Source: JAJPHT01 sp035526585
Lineage (GTDB): Archaea; Thermoplasmatota; SW-10-69-26; JACQPN01; JAJPHT01
Direction: 5' to 3'
Assembly (NCBI GenBank): GCA_035526585.1
Contig: DATLCC010000044.1
Span: 1 to 40,015, forward strand
DNA length: 40,015 nucleotides
The notes beneath the pieces are model-generated. The model worked only from the letters and a program-made list of their open reading frames with translations, did no database searches and was not told where the DNA came from. Every line of letters starts with the position of its first letter. The first letter of the stretch is position 1. Positions 23,727 to 32,098 of this stretch are shown here, piece by piece. Made by a program: the position numbers and the translations under genes.

Positions 23727-24155
23727 TCACCGCATCGGCTTTTCCTTGCGGCCGCGGACGAGCTCGTCGAGCGAGACGCCGTTGACCTGGATGACCTTGA
23801 AACGAACACCGGGAATGTCACCGTACGAACGGCCCATGCGGCCACCGATGCCTTCGATGAGCACTTCGTCGTGCTCGTCGATGAAATTGATAGCGCCGTC
23901 GCCCACCGCGAACGCGGTGACCTGGCGGCCGTTCTTGATGAGCTGGATCTTGACGCACTTGCGGATCGCCGAGTTCGGCTGCTTCGCTTCGATGCCGACC
24001 TTCTCGATGACGATGCCGCGCGCCTGCGGGACACCCTCGAGCGGGTCAGCCTTTTCCTTCAGACGCAGGGTGCGCTTCTTGTAGTAGCGGTCGGACCACC
24101 GGAACGCCTGACGGTCGTTCTGGAGCTTCCGGGCCGCGAAGAGTCCACGTGCCAA
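23727..24155 (-). CDS. rpsL: 30S ribosomal protein uS12 (S12p), archaeal
   Basis: uS12 lies at the decoding centre. The 142-residue protein contains GLFAARKL at the N-terminus, KQPNSAIRKCVKIQLIKNG with the conserved PNSA loop, and GIGGRMGRSYGDIPGVRFKVIQVNGVSLDELV near the C-terminus, all standard for archaeal S12. I chose the TTG at 24155 because it gives MARGLFAARKL, matching the family N-terminus, and is preceded by the Shine-Dalgarno-like GAGGAA; the frame further upstream is an arginine-rich artefact. A TATA element lies at 24190-24194. The gene is divergent from tetR and leads the rpsL-rpsG unit. Confidence 0.95.
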   Translation of the reverse strand: MARGLFAARKLQNDRQAFRWSDRYYKKRTLRLKEKADPLEGVPQARGIVIEKVGIEAKQPNSAIRKCVKIQLIKNGRQVTAFAVGDGAINFIDEHDEVLIEGIGGRMGRSYGDIPGVRFKVIQVNGVSLDELVRGRKEKPMR

Positions 24156-24189
24156 TGAGCTTCCTCGGCGCCGGCGAGCACGCATGCGC

Positions 24190-24194
24190 TATAT
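24190..24194 (-). promoter_or_regulatory. TATA element of rpsL-rpsG
   Basis: Minus-strand TCATATAGCG lies 35-39 nt upstream of the TTG start. A perfect 12-bp palindrome, CCCCGGCCGGGG (24202-24213), sits between it and the divergent tetR promoter. Confidence 0.55.
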
Positions 24195-24233
24195 GAGGAT
24201 TCCCCGGCCGGGGTTCAAGTGCGTGGCCGCCGC

Positions 24234-24241
24234 ATATAAAT
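24234..24241 (+). promoter_or_regulatory. TATA box of tetR
   Basis: ATATAAAT lies 23-30 nt upstream of the tetR ATG, the right distance for a leaderless or nearly leaderless transcript. The operator at 24244-24263 fills the space between this box and the start. Confidence 0.65.
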
Positions 24242-24243
24242 GA

Positions 24244-24263
24244 GGCTGACCTGATGGTCAGCC
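24244..24263. promoter_or_regulatory. Perfect 20-bp operator palindrome before tetR
   Basis: GGCTGACC-TGAT-GGTCAGCC is an 8+4+8 perfect inverted repeat. It lies between the tetR TATA box and the ATG at 24264 and covers the predicted transcription start. Size, symmetry and place are those of an autoregulatory TetR operator. Binding by this regulator is inferred. Confidence 0.7.
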
Positions 24264-24815
24264 ATGACGAGGATCCGCCGCCGCCCGCGCGCCGGCCAGC
24301 GCGACGCGCTCCTCGATGCCGCCTTCGCGACGCTCGCGCGCACCGGGGACACGCGCCCGGAGGACGTCGCGCGCGAGGCCGGCGCGAGCAAGGCGCTGAT
24401 CTTCCACCACTTCCGCAACCTGCAGGGCCTGCACGACGCGATGGTCGAGCGCGTGCTCCGCGAGACGCAGGCGGGCCTCGACGCCCTCGCGGCGGAGGCG
24501 CCCGGCCCGCGCGACCGGCTCGCGGCGCTGGCCCGCGCGCTCCTGGGCGAGCCGCCCGAGCCGCCCGCACAAGCGCGCCGCGTGATGCGCTTCTGGTTTG
24601 CGGACGACGAACGAGGCCGTCTTCGAGACGGCCTCGTGAGCGACTTCGTCGAGAAGACGCTGCGCGAGCTTCGCGCCCGCGTCGATGCGCGCGTCGTCGC
24701 GTCGCTCCTTCTTGCGCGCTGGCATGGCGCGACCGCCGTGTATGCGAACGGCGGTGCGATCGACTTCGACGCGGAGGCGGAGCGCGCGCTGGCCGAGCTG
24801 GACGGCCTCTTCTAG
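24264..24815 (+). CDS. TetR-family transcriptional regulator
   Basis: The 183-residue protein has an N-terminal TetR helix-turn-helix (about residues 12-55): RDALLDAAFATLARTG, then RPEDVAREAGASKALIFHHFRNLQGLHDAMV, with the recognition helix around SKALIFHHF. The C-terminal half is helical and Arg/Glu-rich, as expected for the ligand and dimerisation domain; the ligand cannot be told. The ATG at 24264 directly abuts a perfect 20-bp palindrome behind a TATA box, which points to repression of its own promoter. The LVIVD lipoprotein gene follows 37 nt later on the same strand and may be under the same control. The GC-rich, Arg-rich sequence resembles the rest of the window, so no sign of recent transfer. 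Confidence 0.9.
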   Translation: MTRIRRRPRAGQRDALLDAAFATLARTGDTRPEDVAREAGASKALIFHHFRNLQGLHDAMVERVLRETQAGLDALAAEAPGPRDRLAALARALLGEPPEPPAQARRVMRFWFADDERGRLRDGLVSDFVEKTLRELRARVDARVVASLLLARWHGATAVYANGGAIDFDAEAERALAELDGLF

Positions 24816-24852
24816 ACCAACCTTGATGCTGCGCGGTGTGCCCTGCCCGGGC

Positions 24853-26091
24853 ATGCGTATCCTGGCGCTTCTCGCGCTCCTCCTCGCGGCGGGCTGCATC
24901 ACCCCGTCGATGGAGACGCCGTCGGCCGTCCTCGACCCCGCGACGATCTGGCCCGCCGTCCAGGCGGCGGTCGCGGAGCTTCCCTGCGACACCGACGGCA
25001 GCGTCGGCGTCCTTGCCGCCGACCCGCTCGCGCTCGACCCCGGCGACGGGAACGGAGAGCTCGCGCTCGCCACGAGCTTCGATGGCACGCGCACGATCGC
25101 GGCCGTCGCGCGCTATCACCGCGGCGGCGTCGACCTCGTCGACGTGACCGACCCGCTGCACCCGCGCCAGCTCTCGTCCTGGGAGCCCGAGAAGGATGGC
25201 ATGCGCGCGCTGGACGTCAAGTTCAGCAGCGACAACGCGACGCTTGTGATCGGCAGCGACCTCTCGATCCGCCTGCTGGATGTGCGGGACCCGAGCGCGC
25301 CCAGGCTCGAAAGCGAGCTCAAGCTCTCCCGCACGCAGGCGCATATGGTGGTCGTGTTTCCCATCAGTAAGCAAGATTACGTTGCCGCCCTCAAGGGCGA
25401 AGGCCATGACCTCGAGATCTTCACGCTGGCAGGCGAACCCGGCGCGCGCACGCTGGAGCTCGCGTCGACGCTCACCCTCACGCACGCGGGCGAGCCCACC
25501 GGCCAGGATCTTCTCACGAGCCACGATGCGTGGTTCACGATCGATCCGCTCCTCCAGAAGCCGGTCCTCTACGTCGCGAGCTCGTGGGACGGCGTCGCCG
25601 TGGTCGACGTGAGCGACCCGACAAGGCCCGCCATCCTTGGCAAGATCCCGAACCTCGATCCGTATCAGGGGTACACGCACACCGTGCAGGCCTTCGTGCG
25701 CGACGGCACACGCTACGTGGTCGCCGTCCAGGAGGTGGGCGCGAACGCGCTCAAGGTCTGGGACGCGACGGACTTCGCCACGCCGCGCCTCGTCGCCTTC
25801 TGGCACGTGCAGAACCCTACCTCCATGCAGCACAACCTGAACCTGGTGGGAGAGCGCGCGTACGTCGCGCACTACGGCGAGGGGCTCTTCGTCTTCGACC
25901 TCTCGAAGGTAGGCGGCATGCTGCCGCAGCGCATCGAGCCCGCGGCGCACCAGGCGAGCGGCGAAGGCGGCACGTGGGACGTCGTCGTGCGCGACGGCGT
26001 GCTCTACACGAGCGAGATCGGGGAAGGACTCCGGGTCCTCGGAGACGGCTGTCTCACGCCAGGCGACGGGGCGATGTCGAGCACGGGTTGA
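24853..26091 (+). CDS. LVIVD-repeat beta-propeller lipoprotein
   Basis: The 412-residue lipoprotein (signal MRILALLALLLAAGC) contains repeated LVIVD-type blades with D-V-(T/R/S)-DP-x-x-P motifs: GVDLVDVTDPLHPRQLSSW, SIRLLDVRDPSAPRLESEL, GVAVVDVSDPTRPAILGKI, LKVWDATDFATPRLVAFW and GLFVFDLSKVG. The fold should be a beta-propeller displayed on the cell surface. No catalytic residues are seen, so a binding or scaffold role is likely. It follows tetR by 37 nt. The ATG at 24853 is set by the lipobox; an in-frame ATG upstream overlaps the end of tetR. Confidence 0.86.
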   Translation: MRILALLALLLAAGCITPSMETPSAVLDPATIWPAVQAAVAELPCDTDGSVGVLAADPLALDPGDGNGELALATSFDGTRTIAAVARYHRGGVDLVDVTDPLHPRQLSSWEPEKDGMRALDVKFSSDNATLVIGSDLSIRLLDVRDPSAPRLESELKLSRTQAHMVVVFPISKQDYVAALKGEGHDLEIFTLAGEPGARTLELASTLTLTHAGEPTGQDLLTSHDAWFTIDPLLQKPVLYVASSWDGVAVVDVSDPTRPAILGKIPNLDPYQGYTHTVQAFVRDGTRYVVAVQEVGANALKVWDATDFATPRLVAFWHVQNPTSMQHNLNLVGERAYVAHYGEGLFVFDLSKVGGMLPQRIEPAAHQASGEGGTWDVVVRDGVLYTSEIGEGLRVLGDGCLTPGDGAMSSTG

Positions 26092-26100
26092 GCGACGACC

Positions 26101-26298
26101 TCATGGCGTGACGATCACGTACGCGCAGTGGTCGCCCGCGCTCACCGCGGCGCCCATGACCTCCGCCGTGCGCACGAGGACGCGCGCGCCCTCGCTGGCG
26201 CAGCCGTCGTCGATGCCGTGATCGACCGAGGGGTCCGCGAGCGCGACAGGCGAGAACGTCACGGCGAGGAAGATCGCGACGAGGAGAAGGGCGCGCAT
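26101..26298 (-). CDS. Small secreted protein with two cysteines
   Basis: The 65-residue product has a signal peptide (MRALLLVAIFLAVTFSPVALA) and a mature part of about 44 residues with two cysteines that could form one disulfide. No family is recognised. The ATG at 26298 is supported by a TATA-like CTTATC (26324-26329) 26-31 nt upstream, giving a leaderless transcript. It is convergent with the LVIVD gene, with a 9-nt gap. Confidence 0.6.
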   Translation of the reverse strand: MRALLLVAIFLAVTFSPVALADPSVDHGIDDGCASEGARVLVRTAEVMGAAVSAGDHCAYVIVTP

Positions 26299-26373
26299 GC
26301 GGCTCGTTACCCGCGGGTCCGGTGATAAGGGCTCGTGAGTCAAGGGGGGTTGAAGCTTCCCGAGAAGCCGCTC

Positions 26374-28575
26374 TCACGAAGGGTGCGCGCGCACGATCCC
26401 GAGGATCTCCTCGCCATACGCCTCGACCTTCTTGGGCCCCATGCCTTTGATCGCGCGAAGCGCCTCCGGCGTCGCGGGCCGCGCCTCCGCGATCGCCGCG
26501 AGCACGCTGTCGTGCGCGACGACGTACGCGGGGACGCCCGCGGACGCGGCCTTCGCGCGGCGCCAGTCCTTGAGCGCGGCGAACAGCCCCTCCGACGCGG
26601 CGTCCCCCAGGCGGGACCCGGGTGGGTCCCGGGTGGGTCCAGGATTTTCCTCGGATCTTCTCGGCGTTCCAGATCCGCCCAGGCGGGTCCCGCCTGGGTG
26701 GACGGGGAGTACCGGGCCTTCCCCGGCCGCCCGCGCCAACCGCAGCGCCACTCCTCCGCTGGGCAGCGCTTCGCGCGCGATGTAGCCCGCGCGTTCGAGG
26801 CGCGCGATGAGCGCTTTCACTTTCGAGGCGCTGCGGAAGCCGAGCGCGCCGGCGCCAGGCTTGCCGTCCGTCCAGGGCGGCGCGAGGGGGTCGCCGCGGA
26901 GCATGTAGACGAGGTTCTGTTCGCCTAGGCCGCGGACGCTCCCAAGCGCGTCGAGCACCGCGCGCGCATCGGTCTCCTCGTCGCCCACCTGCGCGGCCTC
27001 GTGGCGGATCCGCAGGCATGTGTCGCAGTTCCCGCACTCGAGCGGGATATCATCCTCCCCGAAGTGCTTGCGCAGGAAGGCGTGTCGGCAGGTGGAGGTC
27101 CGCACGTACGCCATCATGTCGTCGCCGCGCTTCGAGGCGCGCTCGGCGTACGCGGCAAGCACGTTCTCCGCCTGCTCGGGGCGTCCCTTCACGAAGAGGA
27201 GGATCGCGCGCGCTCCTGGCCGGTACGGGTCGCCCTTCGCGAGGATGGTGGACTCGACCGCCTCGGGCGCGACGCCAAGCCGCGCGGCCGCGTCGAAGAG
27301 CGTGACCGTCTCCCGATGCCAGTCGAGATGCCGCGGCGCGTCCGGAAGGCGCTCGATCGCATCGGCCTCCTGCAGGACGGAGAGCGCGACACGGCATTTC
27401 ACGTCGTCCGCGTCCAGCGCGTCGAGCTGCTCTGGATCGACGATCGAGTAGCGGTCTTCGCCAAGTCCCGCGACGATGAGCGCCCACACCTTCTCGAGGA
27501 GGGCGAGCGAGGGCAGGTCCAGCTTCGCGCGGCTCCTGAGCTGTCCGCCATCCGCGCCCGTCGCGAGCGCGACGCAGCGCGCGGCCTGCCCATCGCGCCC
27601 CGCGCGCCCTGCCTCCTGCCAGTAGTTCTCGAGCGACGCGCTCGGGTCGTGGTGGAAGACGAAGCGGATGTCGCCCTTGTCGACGCCCATTCCGAATGCG
27701 ACCGTTGAGATCAGGACTTCGATATCGTTCCGCATGAACGCGTCCTGGATCAGGCCGCGATCGGGCAGGCCCGCGTGGTACGCTTCGGCGCGGATGCCGG
27801 CGGTCTTGAGCGCTGCGGCGAGCTGCTCGGTCTTCACGCGCGAGCTACAGTAGACGATGCCCGGGTGCGGCGTCTCGCGGCAGAGCTGCAGCAGGTGCGC
27901 GAGCTTCTCGTCGGCGTCCTTGGCGAGGATGGCCTCGAGGCGCAGGTTCGGGCGGTGGATGCTCGTGCGCACGACGTGCATCGGGCCGAGCCGTTCGAGG
28001 ATGTCCTCCGTCACCCGCGGAGGCGCGGTCGCGGTGAAGGCGACGAGCTGCGGGCCGCCAAGCGCGCGGCGCAGCGCGGAGAGCGAGAGGTAGTCCGGAC
28101 GGAAATCGGGTCCCCACGTGCTCACGCAGTGCGCTTCGTCGACGACGAGCCGCTCGACGCCGGCCGCGCGCAGCGCCTGGAGGAGCGGGACGCTGCGCAG
28201 GCGCTCGGGCGCGGCGTACACGAGGCGGTAGCGGTTGCGGGCGATCTCGGCGATGCGCTCGCGTGCCTCGCGCGCGTCGAGCTCGCCCGTGACGCTCGTG
28301 GCCGCGGCGCGCATGGGTGGCGGGAGCGCGTCGAGTTGGTCCTTCATGAGCGCGACGAGCGGGCTCACGACGAGCGTGGCGCGCTTCCCGAGGACGCCGG
28401 GAAGCTGATAGCAGAGGCTCTTGCCTCCGCCCGTGGGAAGGATGGCCAGGACGTCCTCGCCCCGCAGGATGCGCGCGAGCGTCTCGGCCTGGCCTGCGCG
28501 AAGCGTGGGGAAACCGAAGTGGCGCCGCGCGAGGGCTTCCGCCTGGGCGAGCTCGTCGGGCGCCGGCCCCGTCAC
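26374..28575 (-). CDS. recQ: RecQ-family ATP-dependent DNA helicase
   Basis: The 733-residue protein is a 3'-5' superfamily 2 helicase of the RecQ family. It shows motif 0/I (FPTLRAGQAETL, LPTGGGKSLCYQLP), motif II DEAH, the aromatic-rich loop STWGPDFRPDYLSL, motif III FTATAP, VAFGMGVDKGDIRFVFHHD and QEAGRAGRDG. The zinc-binding cysteines follow (CRHAF...ECGNCDTC), then a winged-helix region and a C-terminal HRDC domain (last ~80 residues, ending PEALRAIKGMGPKKVEAYGEEIL). RecQ acts in recombination and fork repair. The GTG at 28575 is the first start giving a normal N-terminus and is not certain. The linker before HRDC is encoded by palindromic repeat DNA (26606-26698). Confidence 0.93.
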   Translation of the reverse strand: MTGPAPDELAQAEALARRHFGFPTLRAGQAETLARILRGEDVLAILPTGGGKSLCYQLPGVLGKRATLVVSPLVALMKDQLDALPPPMRAAATSVTGELDAREARERIAEIARNRYRLVYAAPERLRSVPLLQALRAAGVERLVVDEAHCVSTWGPDFRPDYLSLSALRRALGGPQLVAFTATAPPRVTEDILERLGPMHVVRTSIHRPNLRLEAILAKDADEKLAHLLQLCRETPHPGIVYCSSRVKTEQLAAALKTAGIRAEAYHAGLPDRGLIQDAFMRNDIEVLISTVAFGMGVDKGDIRFVFHHDPSASLENYWQEAGRAGRDGQAARCVALATGADGGQLRSRAKLDLPSLALLEKVWALIVAGLGEDRYSIVDPEQLDALDADDVKCRVALSVLQEADAIERLPDAPRHLDWHRETVTLFDAAARLGVAPEAVESTILAKGDPYRPGARAILLFVKGRPEQAENVLAAYAERASKRGDDMMAYVRTSTCRHAFLRKHFGEDDIPLECGNCDTCLRIRHEAAQVGDEETDARAVLDALGSVRGLGEQNLVYMLRGDPLAPPWTDGKPGAGALGFRSASKVKALIARLERAGYIAREALPSGGVALRLARAAGEGPVLPVHPGGTRLGGSGTPRRSEENPGPTRDPPGSRLGDAASEGLFAALKDWRRAKAASAGVPAYVVAHDSVLAAIAEARPATPEALRAIKGMGPKKVEAYGEEILGIVRAHPS
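26606..26698. repeat. Palindromic repeat inside the recQ linker
   Basis: CCCAGGCGGG-T-CCCGCCTGGG at 26678-26698 is a perfect 10-bp inverted repeat with one central base. The same CCCAGGCGGG occurs at 26606-26615, followed by two tandem GGGTGGGTCC units (26620-26640). The segment keeps the recQ frame and encodes the PGGTRLG and PPGSRLG linker before the HRDC domain. Confidence 0.6.
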
Positions 28576-28702
28576 GGGCGCGCCACGACGCCCCTCCACA
28601 TCAGGATGTCGTGTCGCGCCAGCAAAGCGGTGACAGCGCAGAAGAGTAGGATCGGAGGCGGGCGGGATCTCCGCTGGTCTGCGTCGCTGCGCTTCGCCGC
28701 TC

Positions 28703-29635
28703 TCAGTGCGTCGAGCCGGAGCTCGCGATCGCCGAGTAGCCCCCCGGCGGCGGAGCATGGTAGAACGCGGTCGCGTACGCGGTGAACGGCTGCTGCACGA
28801 TCGCGCCGAAGTCGACGCCGGCCTCCTCGTCGGTGAAGCCGCCCGCGGGGCTTGCCGTGACGACGAGCGCGTCGCCTCGGCCCACGAGGCGCGCGGGGAT
28901 CACGACGCGCAGCGGCGAGGCGCCTTCGGAGGTCCCGACGGGGATGCGCTCCTCGCCTGCGCTCGCCCACACGTCGACGTGGAGGCTGCTTGCGGCCTGG
29001 GTGCGCGGCTCCCAGGCGAGCTCGACGACGACGCTGTCGAGACCGTTCGCGCTCGCGAGCGGGAAGTCGACGCTCGGCCGGTCGTTCGGGTCGCTTTCGC
29101 CGCACTCGGTCGTGTTGCGCGACTCGCCCTGCACGAGGAGGATCGTGCATGCGAGGTAGCCTTCGCCTTCCTGGACCTCGTTGTACGGCACGATGTGGAC
29201 GATGGGGGCGAGCTGGAAGGAGAGCGAGGAGGTCTGCGCGCTGAGGATGCTGGCACGCATCGCGCCGTTCTGGTGGTCGCTCGCCATGGCGAGCACGACG
29301 TATTCGCCGGGCAGGAGCTCCAGCGTGAACGAGCCCGCCGCGTCCGTGAGCGCGCTCGCGTTCGTGCCTTCGACGGTGACGTTCGCTCCCGCGATGGGCG
29401 TGAGCGCCAGGTCGGTCACGGTGCCCGCGAGCGTGCCAGGCGCGATGGCGTGCTCTTCGACGGCGCCGTCGGGCTTCGCGCATCCTGCGAGGACGAGGAC
29501 GAAGACGAGGGCGAGGGCGAGGGGAGGGCGAGGACCAGGGCGAGGACGGCGAGGACGAGGGCTGAGCACGAGGCGGACCCTCTCCCGTGGCCCTCCCCTC
29601 GCCTTCGTCCCGGTCCTCGTCCTCATCGGGCGCAT
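28703..29635 (-). CDS. Lipoprotein with carboxypeptidase-regulatory-like beta domain
   Basis: The 310-codon frame encodes a hydrophobic segment ending in a lipobox (LALALVFVLVLAGC). A beta-sandwich domain follows, resembling carboxypeptidase-regulatory domains (PGTLAGTVTDLALTPIAGANVTVEGTNASALTDAAGSFTLELLPGEYVVLA). The rest is beta-rich with two cysteines and no recognised motif. The first ATG (29635) is preceded by GAGGT overlapping the stop of the upstream M14 gene, supporting a coupled start, but it gives an unusually long Arg/Pro-rich n-region. A GTG at 29569 would give a shorter signal. The n-region is encoded by a purine-rich simple repeat. It probably works at the surface with the adjacent M14 peptidase. 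Confidence 0.75.
   Translation of the reverse strand: MRPMRTRTGTKARGGPRERVRLVLSPRPRRPRPGPRPPLALALVFVLVLAGCAKPDGAVEEHAIAPGTLAGTVTDLALTPIAGANVTVEGTNASALTDAAGSFTLELLPGEYVVLAMASDHQNGAMRASILSAQTSSLSFQLAPIVHIVPYNEVQEGEGYLACTILLVQGESRNTTECGESDPNDRPSVDFPLASANGLDSVVVELAWEPRTQAASSLHVDVWASAGEERIPVGTSEGASPLRVVIPARLVGRGDALVVTASPAGGFTDEEAGVDFGAIVQQPFTAYATAFYHAPPPGGYSAIASSGSTH
29488..29562. repeat. Purine-rich low-complexity tract
   Basis: On the plus strand this stretch is an irregular run of GAGG, GACGAG and GAGGGC units. It encodes the proline/arginine-rich n-region and hydrophobic core of the lipoprotein signal on the minus strand. It is prone to slippage and makes the start of that gene uncertain. Confidence 0.55.
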
Positions 29636-29642
29636 GCGGACC

Positions 29643-31916
29643 TCAGGCGCGCCGCCGAGCGATCGCGATCGCCGCGACGGCGACGAGCACGAGCGCGAGC
29701 CCGGGGCCGGGCACCTTGCCGGGCGCGCTCGTGTCGCTCGTGCCCGCGGCCTTCGCCTGCTCTTCGGCCGCGGTGCGGCCCGCGAGCTCGTCCGTGACGA
29801 CCGGCGTCTGGGCGAACACGATGTCCCAGCCCAGCATGTTCCGCAGGAGCTGGTTGCCGGTGTACGTCGTCGAGTACGAGTCGAGGCCGTAGAAGACGAA
29901 CTCGCCGGGCACGGGGTCGGGGAGGAGCGCTCCGAGGAAGCTGACCTTGCCGCTGCCCACGGTGGCGGTCCCGTAGTTCACCCAGTCGGCGTTGGGGGCG
30001 GCGCCCTGGCCTTCGCCCACGACGCCCACCACTTCGCCGGTGAAGTCGGCGGCGTCCACGTACCAGTTGGGGCTGGAGAGCGTGTCGATGCCGAATCCGA
30101 GGGGCACGGGCTCGTACGTCTCGCGCGCGAGGCCGCGGATCCCCTGCGCGAGCGCGTGCTCGCGGTCGACGAAGTTCGTGGAGCCGGCGTAGCCCATGTA
30201 GACGTCGACGCTGCCTTCGCTGGCGAGGCCGAGGTCGGGGAGCATCTTCAGCGCCTCGTCGGTGAGGACGAGGTTGCCACCCTTCTCGACCCAGCTCTTG
30301 ATGGTGGCCTTCGCGGCCGTGTCGTTCTCGATCGAGCGGTAGGCGGAGCCCGCGATGACGAGGTTCGAGTACGTGGTGAGCTTGCCCTTGACGTCGCCGG
30401 GCTTCACGGCGTCCACGAGGCCGGGCGCGTCGCCCGCCTTCGCGTACGGCGTGAGGTCGGCGAGATAATCGTTGGGCGCGGCTCGGAAGACGCGACCGCC
30501 CGTGTCCCAGACGTCGTCGAGCGGGTTCTCGGCCGCCCATCCGACGGCCTTCATCTGGCCGGCGTTCGTGACGAGCGTCGGGTTGTCGAGGAAGGCCGTC
30601 TTCGTGGCCTTCACGTCGACCGAGGTCTGGATGTCCTGGTTCGCCGCGTCCATGAAGGCGCGCACGATCTCGCGGACGATCTCGACGTGGTACGCGTTCA
30701 TGCGCGCCGCGAGGCCGGGATAGTAGTTGTCGAACGTGATGTGGTTGTAGGAGAGCTCGAAGTCCACGCCGGCGGCGTTCAGGCCATGGTCCTGCGCGTA
30801 CCAGTCGCTCGTGAAGCCCGAGTCCGTGTAGCCGATCGTGTCCCACACGGTGCCCCAGTCGTTGAACTCGCCGCCCCACGCGCCGCCCGCGCTGTTGGGG
30901 AGCGACTGCCATTCCGCGAAGAAGGCGTCGCCGTTGAGGCGCTCCTTCACGAGCTCGGCGAGCTGCGTGTTCGCCATCATCTCGCGCTGGTCCTGGCGGC
31001 CTGCGGGGAGCATCGTGAGCACGTAGTGGCCCTTCGAGTCGCTCGCCGCGTTCTGGAAGCACGTCGGGTCGAGGCCGCTCGGGTCGGGCGGCACGCCGAA
31101 GAGCCCGCCGCAGAAGGGGTTCACGCCGCCGTCGGCGGGGTTCAGCATGCCGTGGATGTCCGAGGCGTACTTCACGTGCGTCTCGTTCTTGAGGTACGCC
31201 ACGAGGCCGATCGCCTCGGGCTGGCTCATGGGCTCGTAGCGCTCCTGCGACCAGCCGATCGTGGGCCACTGGCGATTCACGTCCTTGCCGTTGCCGTTCA
31301 CGCGGACGAAGTTCTGCGTCTCGAGGCCGGGCGTGCCGGGCTTGCAGCTGGGCGTGAGGCTCGTGTAGCAGGCGTCGTTCGTGCGGTACTGCGCCTCCTC
31401 GTGGATCCAGCCGTCCGGGTTCGGGAAGACGAAGAGGAGCTCCATGTAGTCGAGGTAGTCGTTCATCTCGGGGTGGTCGGCGACGTAGCCCGTGTTGCGC
31501 ACGAGGTCCTCGATCACGCGGAGGCCTCCTTCGCGGCCGCCCTTCTCGTTGCCGTGGATGGAGAGCTGGAAGACGATGCGGATCTTGTCGCTCGTCGGCA
31601 ACGCGGACTCGTAGTTCGAGACGCGCACGACGAACACGTCGAACGTATCGTGGCCGCCCGTGGCGACGTCCCAGCCGACGCTCTGGCCGACGACGTCGAG
31701 CTTCATGCGGGTCGGGTTCTCCTGCAGCAGGAGGTCCAGGCCGCATCGCGCTTCGTCGTAGCCCACGAAGTCGTTGGACTGCATGGCCTCGGGGAACACG
31801 CGCCCCTGCATCGCGTCGGACGTGTCGCAGAAGAGGCCGGGGGTCGGGAGCGCCGCCGCCGGGTGGGCTCCGAAGGTGGCGGCGACCAGGATGAGTCCGA
31901 AGAAGAGAGCGCGCAT
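29643..31916 (-). CDS. Exported M14 zinc carboxypeptidase with PGF-CTERM-like tail
   Basis: The 757-residue protein has a signal peptide (MRALFFGLILVAATFGAHPAAA) and an M14 domain with zinc ligands HGNE (His121, Glu124) and the third histidine in YASDIHGM (His255). FPNPDGW and VNRQWP are substrate-binding segments, and the catalytic glutamate probably lies in DFELSYNH. After a long beta-rich C-terminal region, the protein ends in VPGPGLALVLVAVAAIAIARRR, a PGF-CTERM-like signal. It should be a cell-surface exopeptidase. The ATG at 31916 is set by the signal peptide, with TATA-like sequence at 31950-31957. The lipoprotein gene at 28703-29635 starts 7 nt after its stop. Confidence 0.92.
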   Translation of the reverse strand: MRALFFGLILVAATFGAHPAAALPTPGLFCDTSDAMQGRVFPEAMQSNDFVGYDEARCGLDLLLQENPTRMKLDVVGQSVGWDVATGGHDTFDVFVVRVSNYESALPTSDKIRIVFQLSIHGNEKGGREGGLRVIEDLVRNTGYVADHPEMNDYLDYMELLFVFPNPDGWIHEEAQYRTNDACYTSLTPSCKPGTPGLETQNFVRVNGNGKDVNRQWPTIGWSQERYEPMSQPEAIGLVAYLKNETHVKYASDIHGMLNPADGGVNPFCGGLFGVPPDPSGLDPTCFQNAASDSKGHYVLTMLPAGRQDQREMMANTQLAELVKERLNGDAFFAEWQSLPNSAGGAWGGEFNDWGTVWDTIGYTDSGFTSDWYAQDHGLNAAGVDFELSYNHITFDNYYPGLAARMNAYHVEIVREIVRAFMDAANQDIQTSVDVKATKTAFLDNPTLVTNAGQMKAVGWAAENPLDDVWDTGGRVFRAAPNDYLADLTPYAKAGDAPGLVDAVKPGDVKGKLTTYSNLVIAGSAYRSIENDTAAKATIKSWVEKGGNLVLTDEALKMLPDLGLASEGSVDVYMGYAGSTNFVDREHALAQGIRGLARETYEPVPLGFGIDTLSSPNWYVDAADFTGEVVGVVGEGQGAAPNADWVNYGTATVGSGKVSFLGALLPDPVPGEFVFYGLDSYSTTYTGNQLLRNMLGWDIVFAQTPVVTDELAGRTAAEEQAKAAGTSDTSAPGKVPGPGLALVLVAVAAIAIARRRA

Positions 31917-31949
31917 GGGCTGAGCCTCATGCCGAGCGACCCCTCCGGG

Positions 31950-31957
31950 CTTTATGA
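31950..31957 (-). promoter_or_regulatory. TATA-like element of the M14 carboxypeptidase gene
   Basis: Minus-strand TCATAAAG lies 34-41 nt upstream of the ATG at 31916. The rest of the gap to 32098 holds a GGGATC/GGGGTC simple repeat (32000-32026) and no gene. Confidence 0.5.
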
Positions 31958-32098
31958 AGCTTCTAGTAGACGCGGTGACCGCGGCACCACCCAGCTCGCG
32001 GGATCGGGATCGGGGTCGGGATGGGCGAAGGACGTCCGACGAAGCGGCGCCCTGTCCGAACCTCCACCCCGTCCCGGACCTGGGCCAGAGGTCGTTGG

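Noticed and set aside
24201..24232. A tRNA T-loop-like GGTTCAAGT in the rpsL-tetR gap
   Set aside because: The flanking bases do not pair into a T stem, and no acceptor or anticodon arm can be folded around it.
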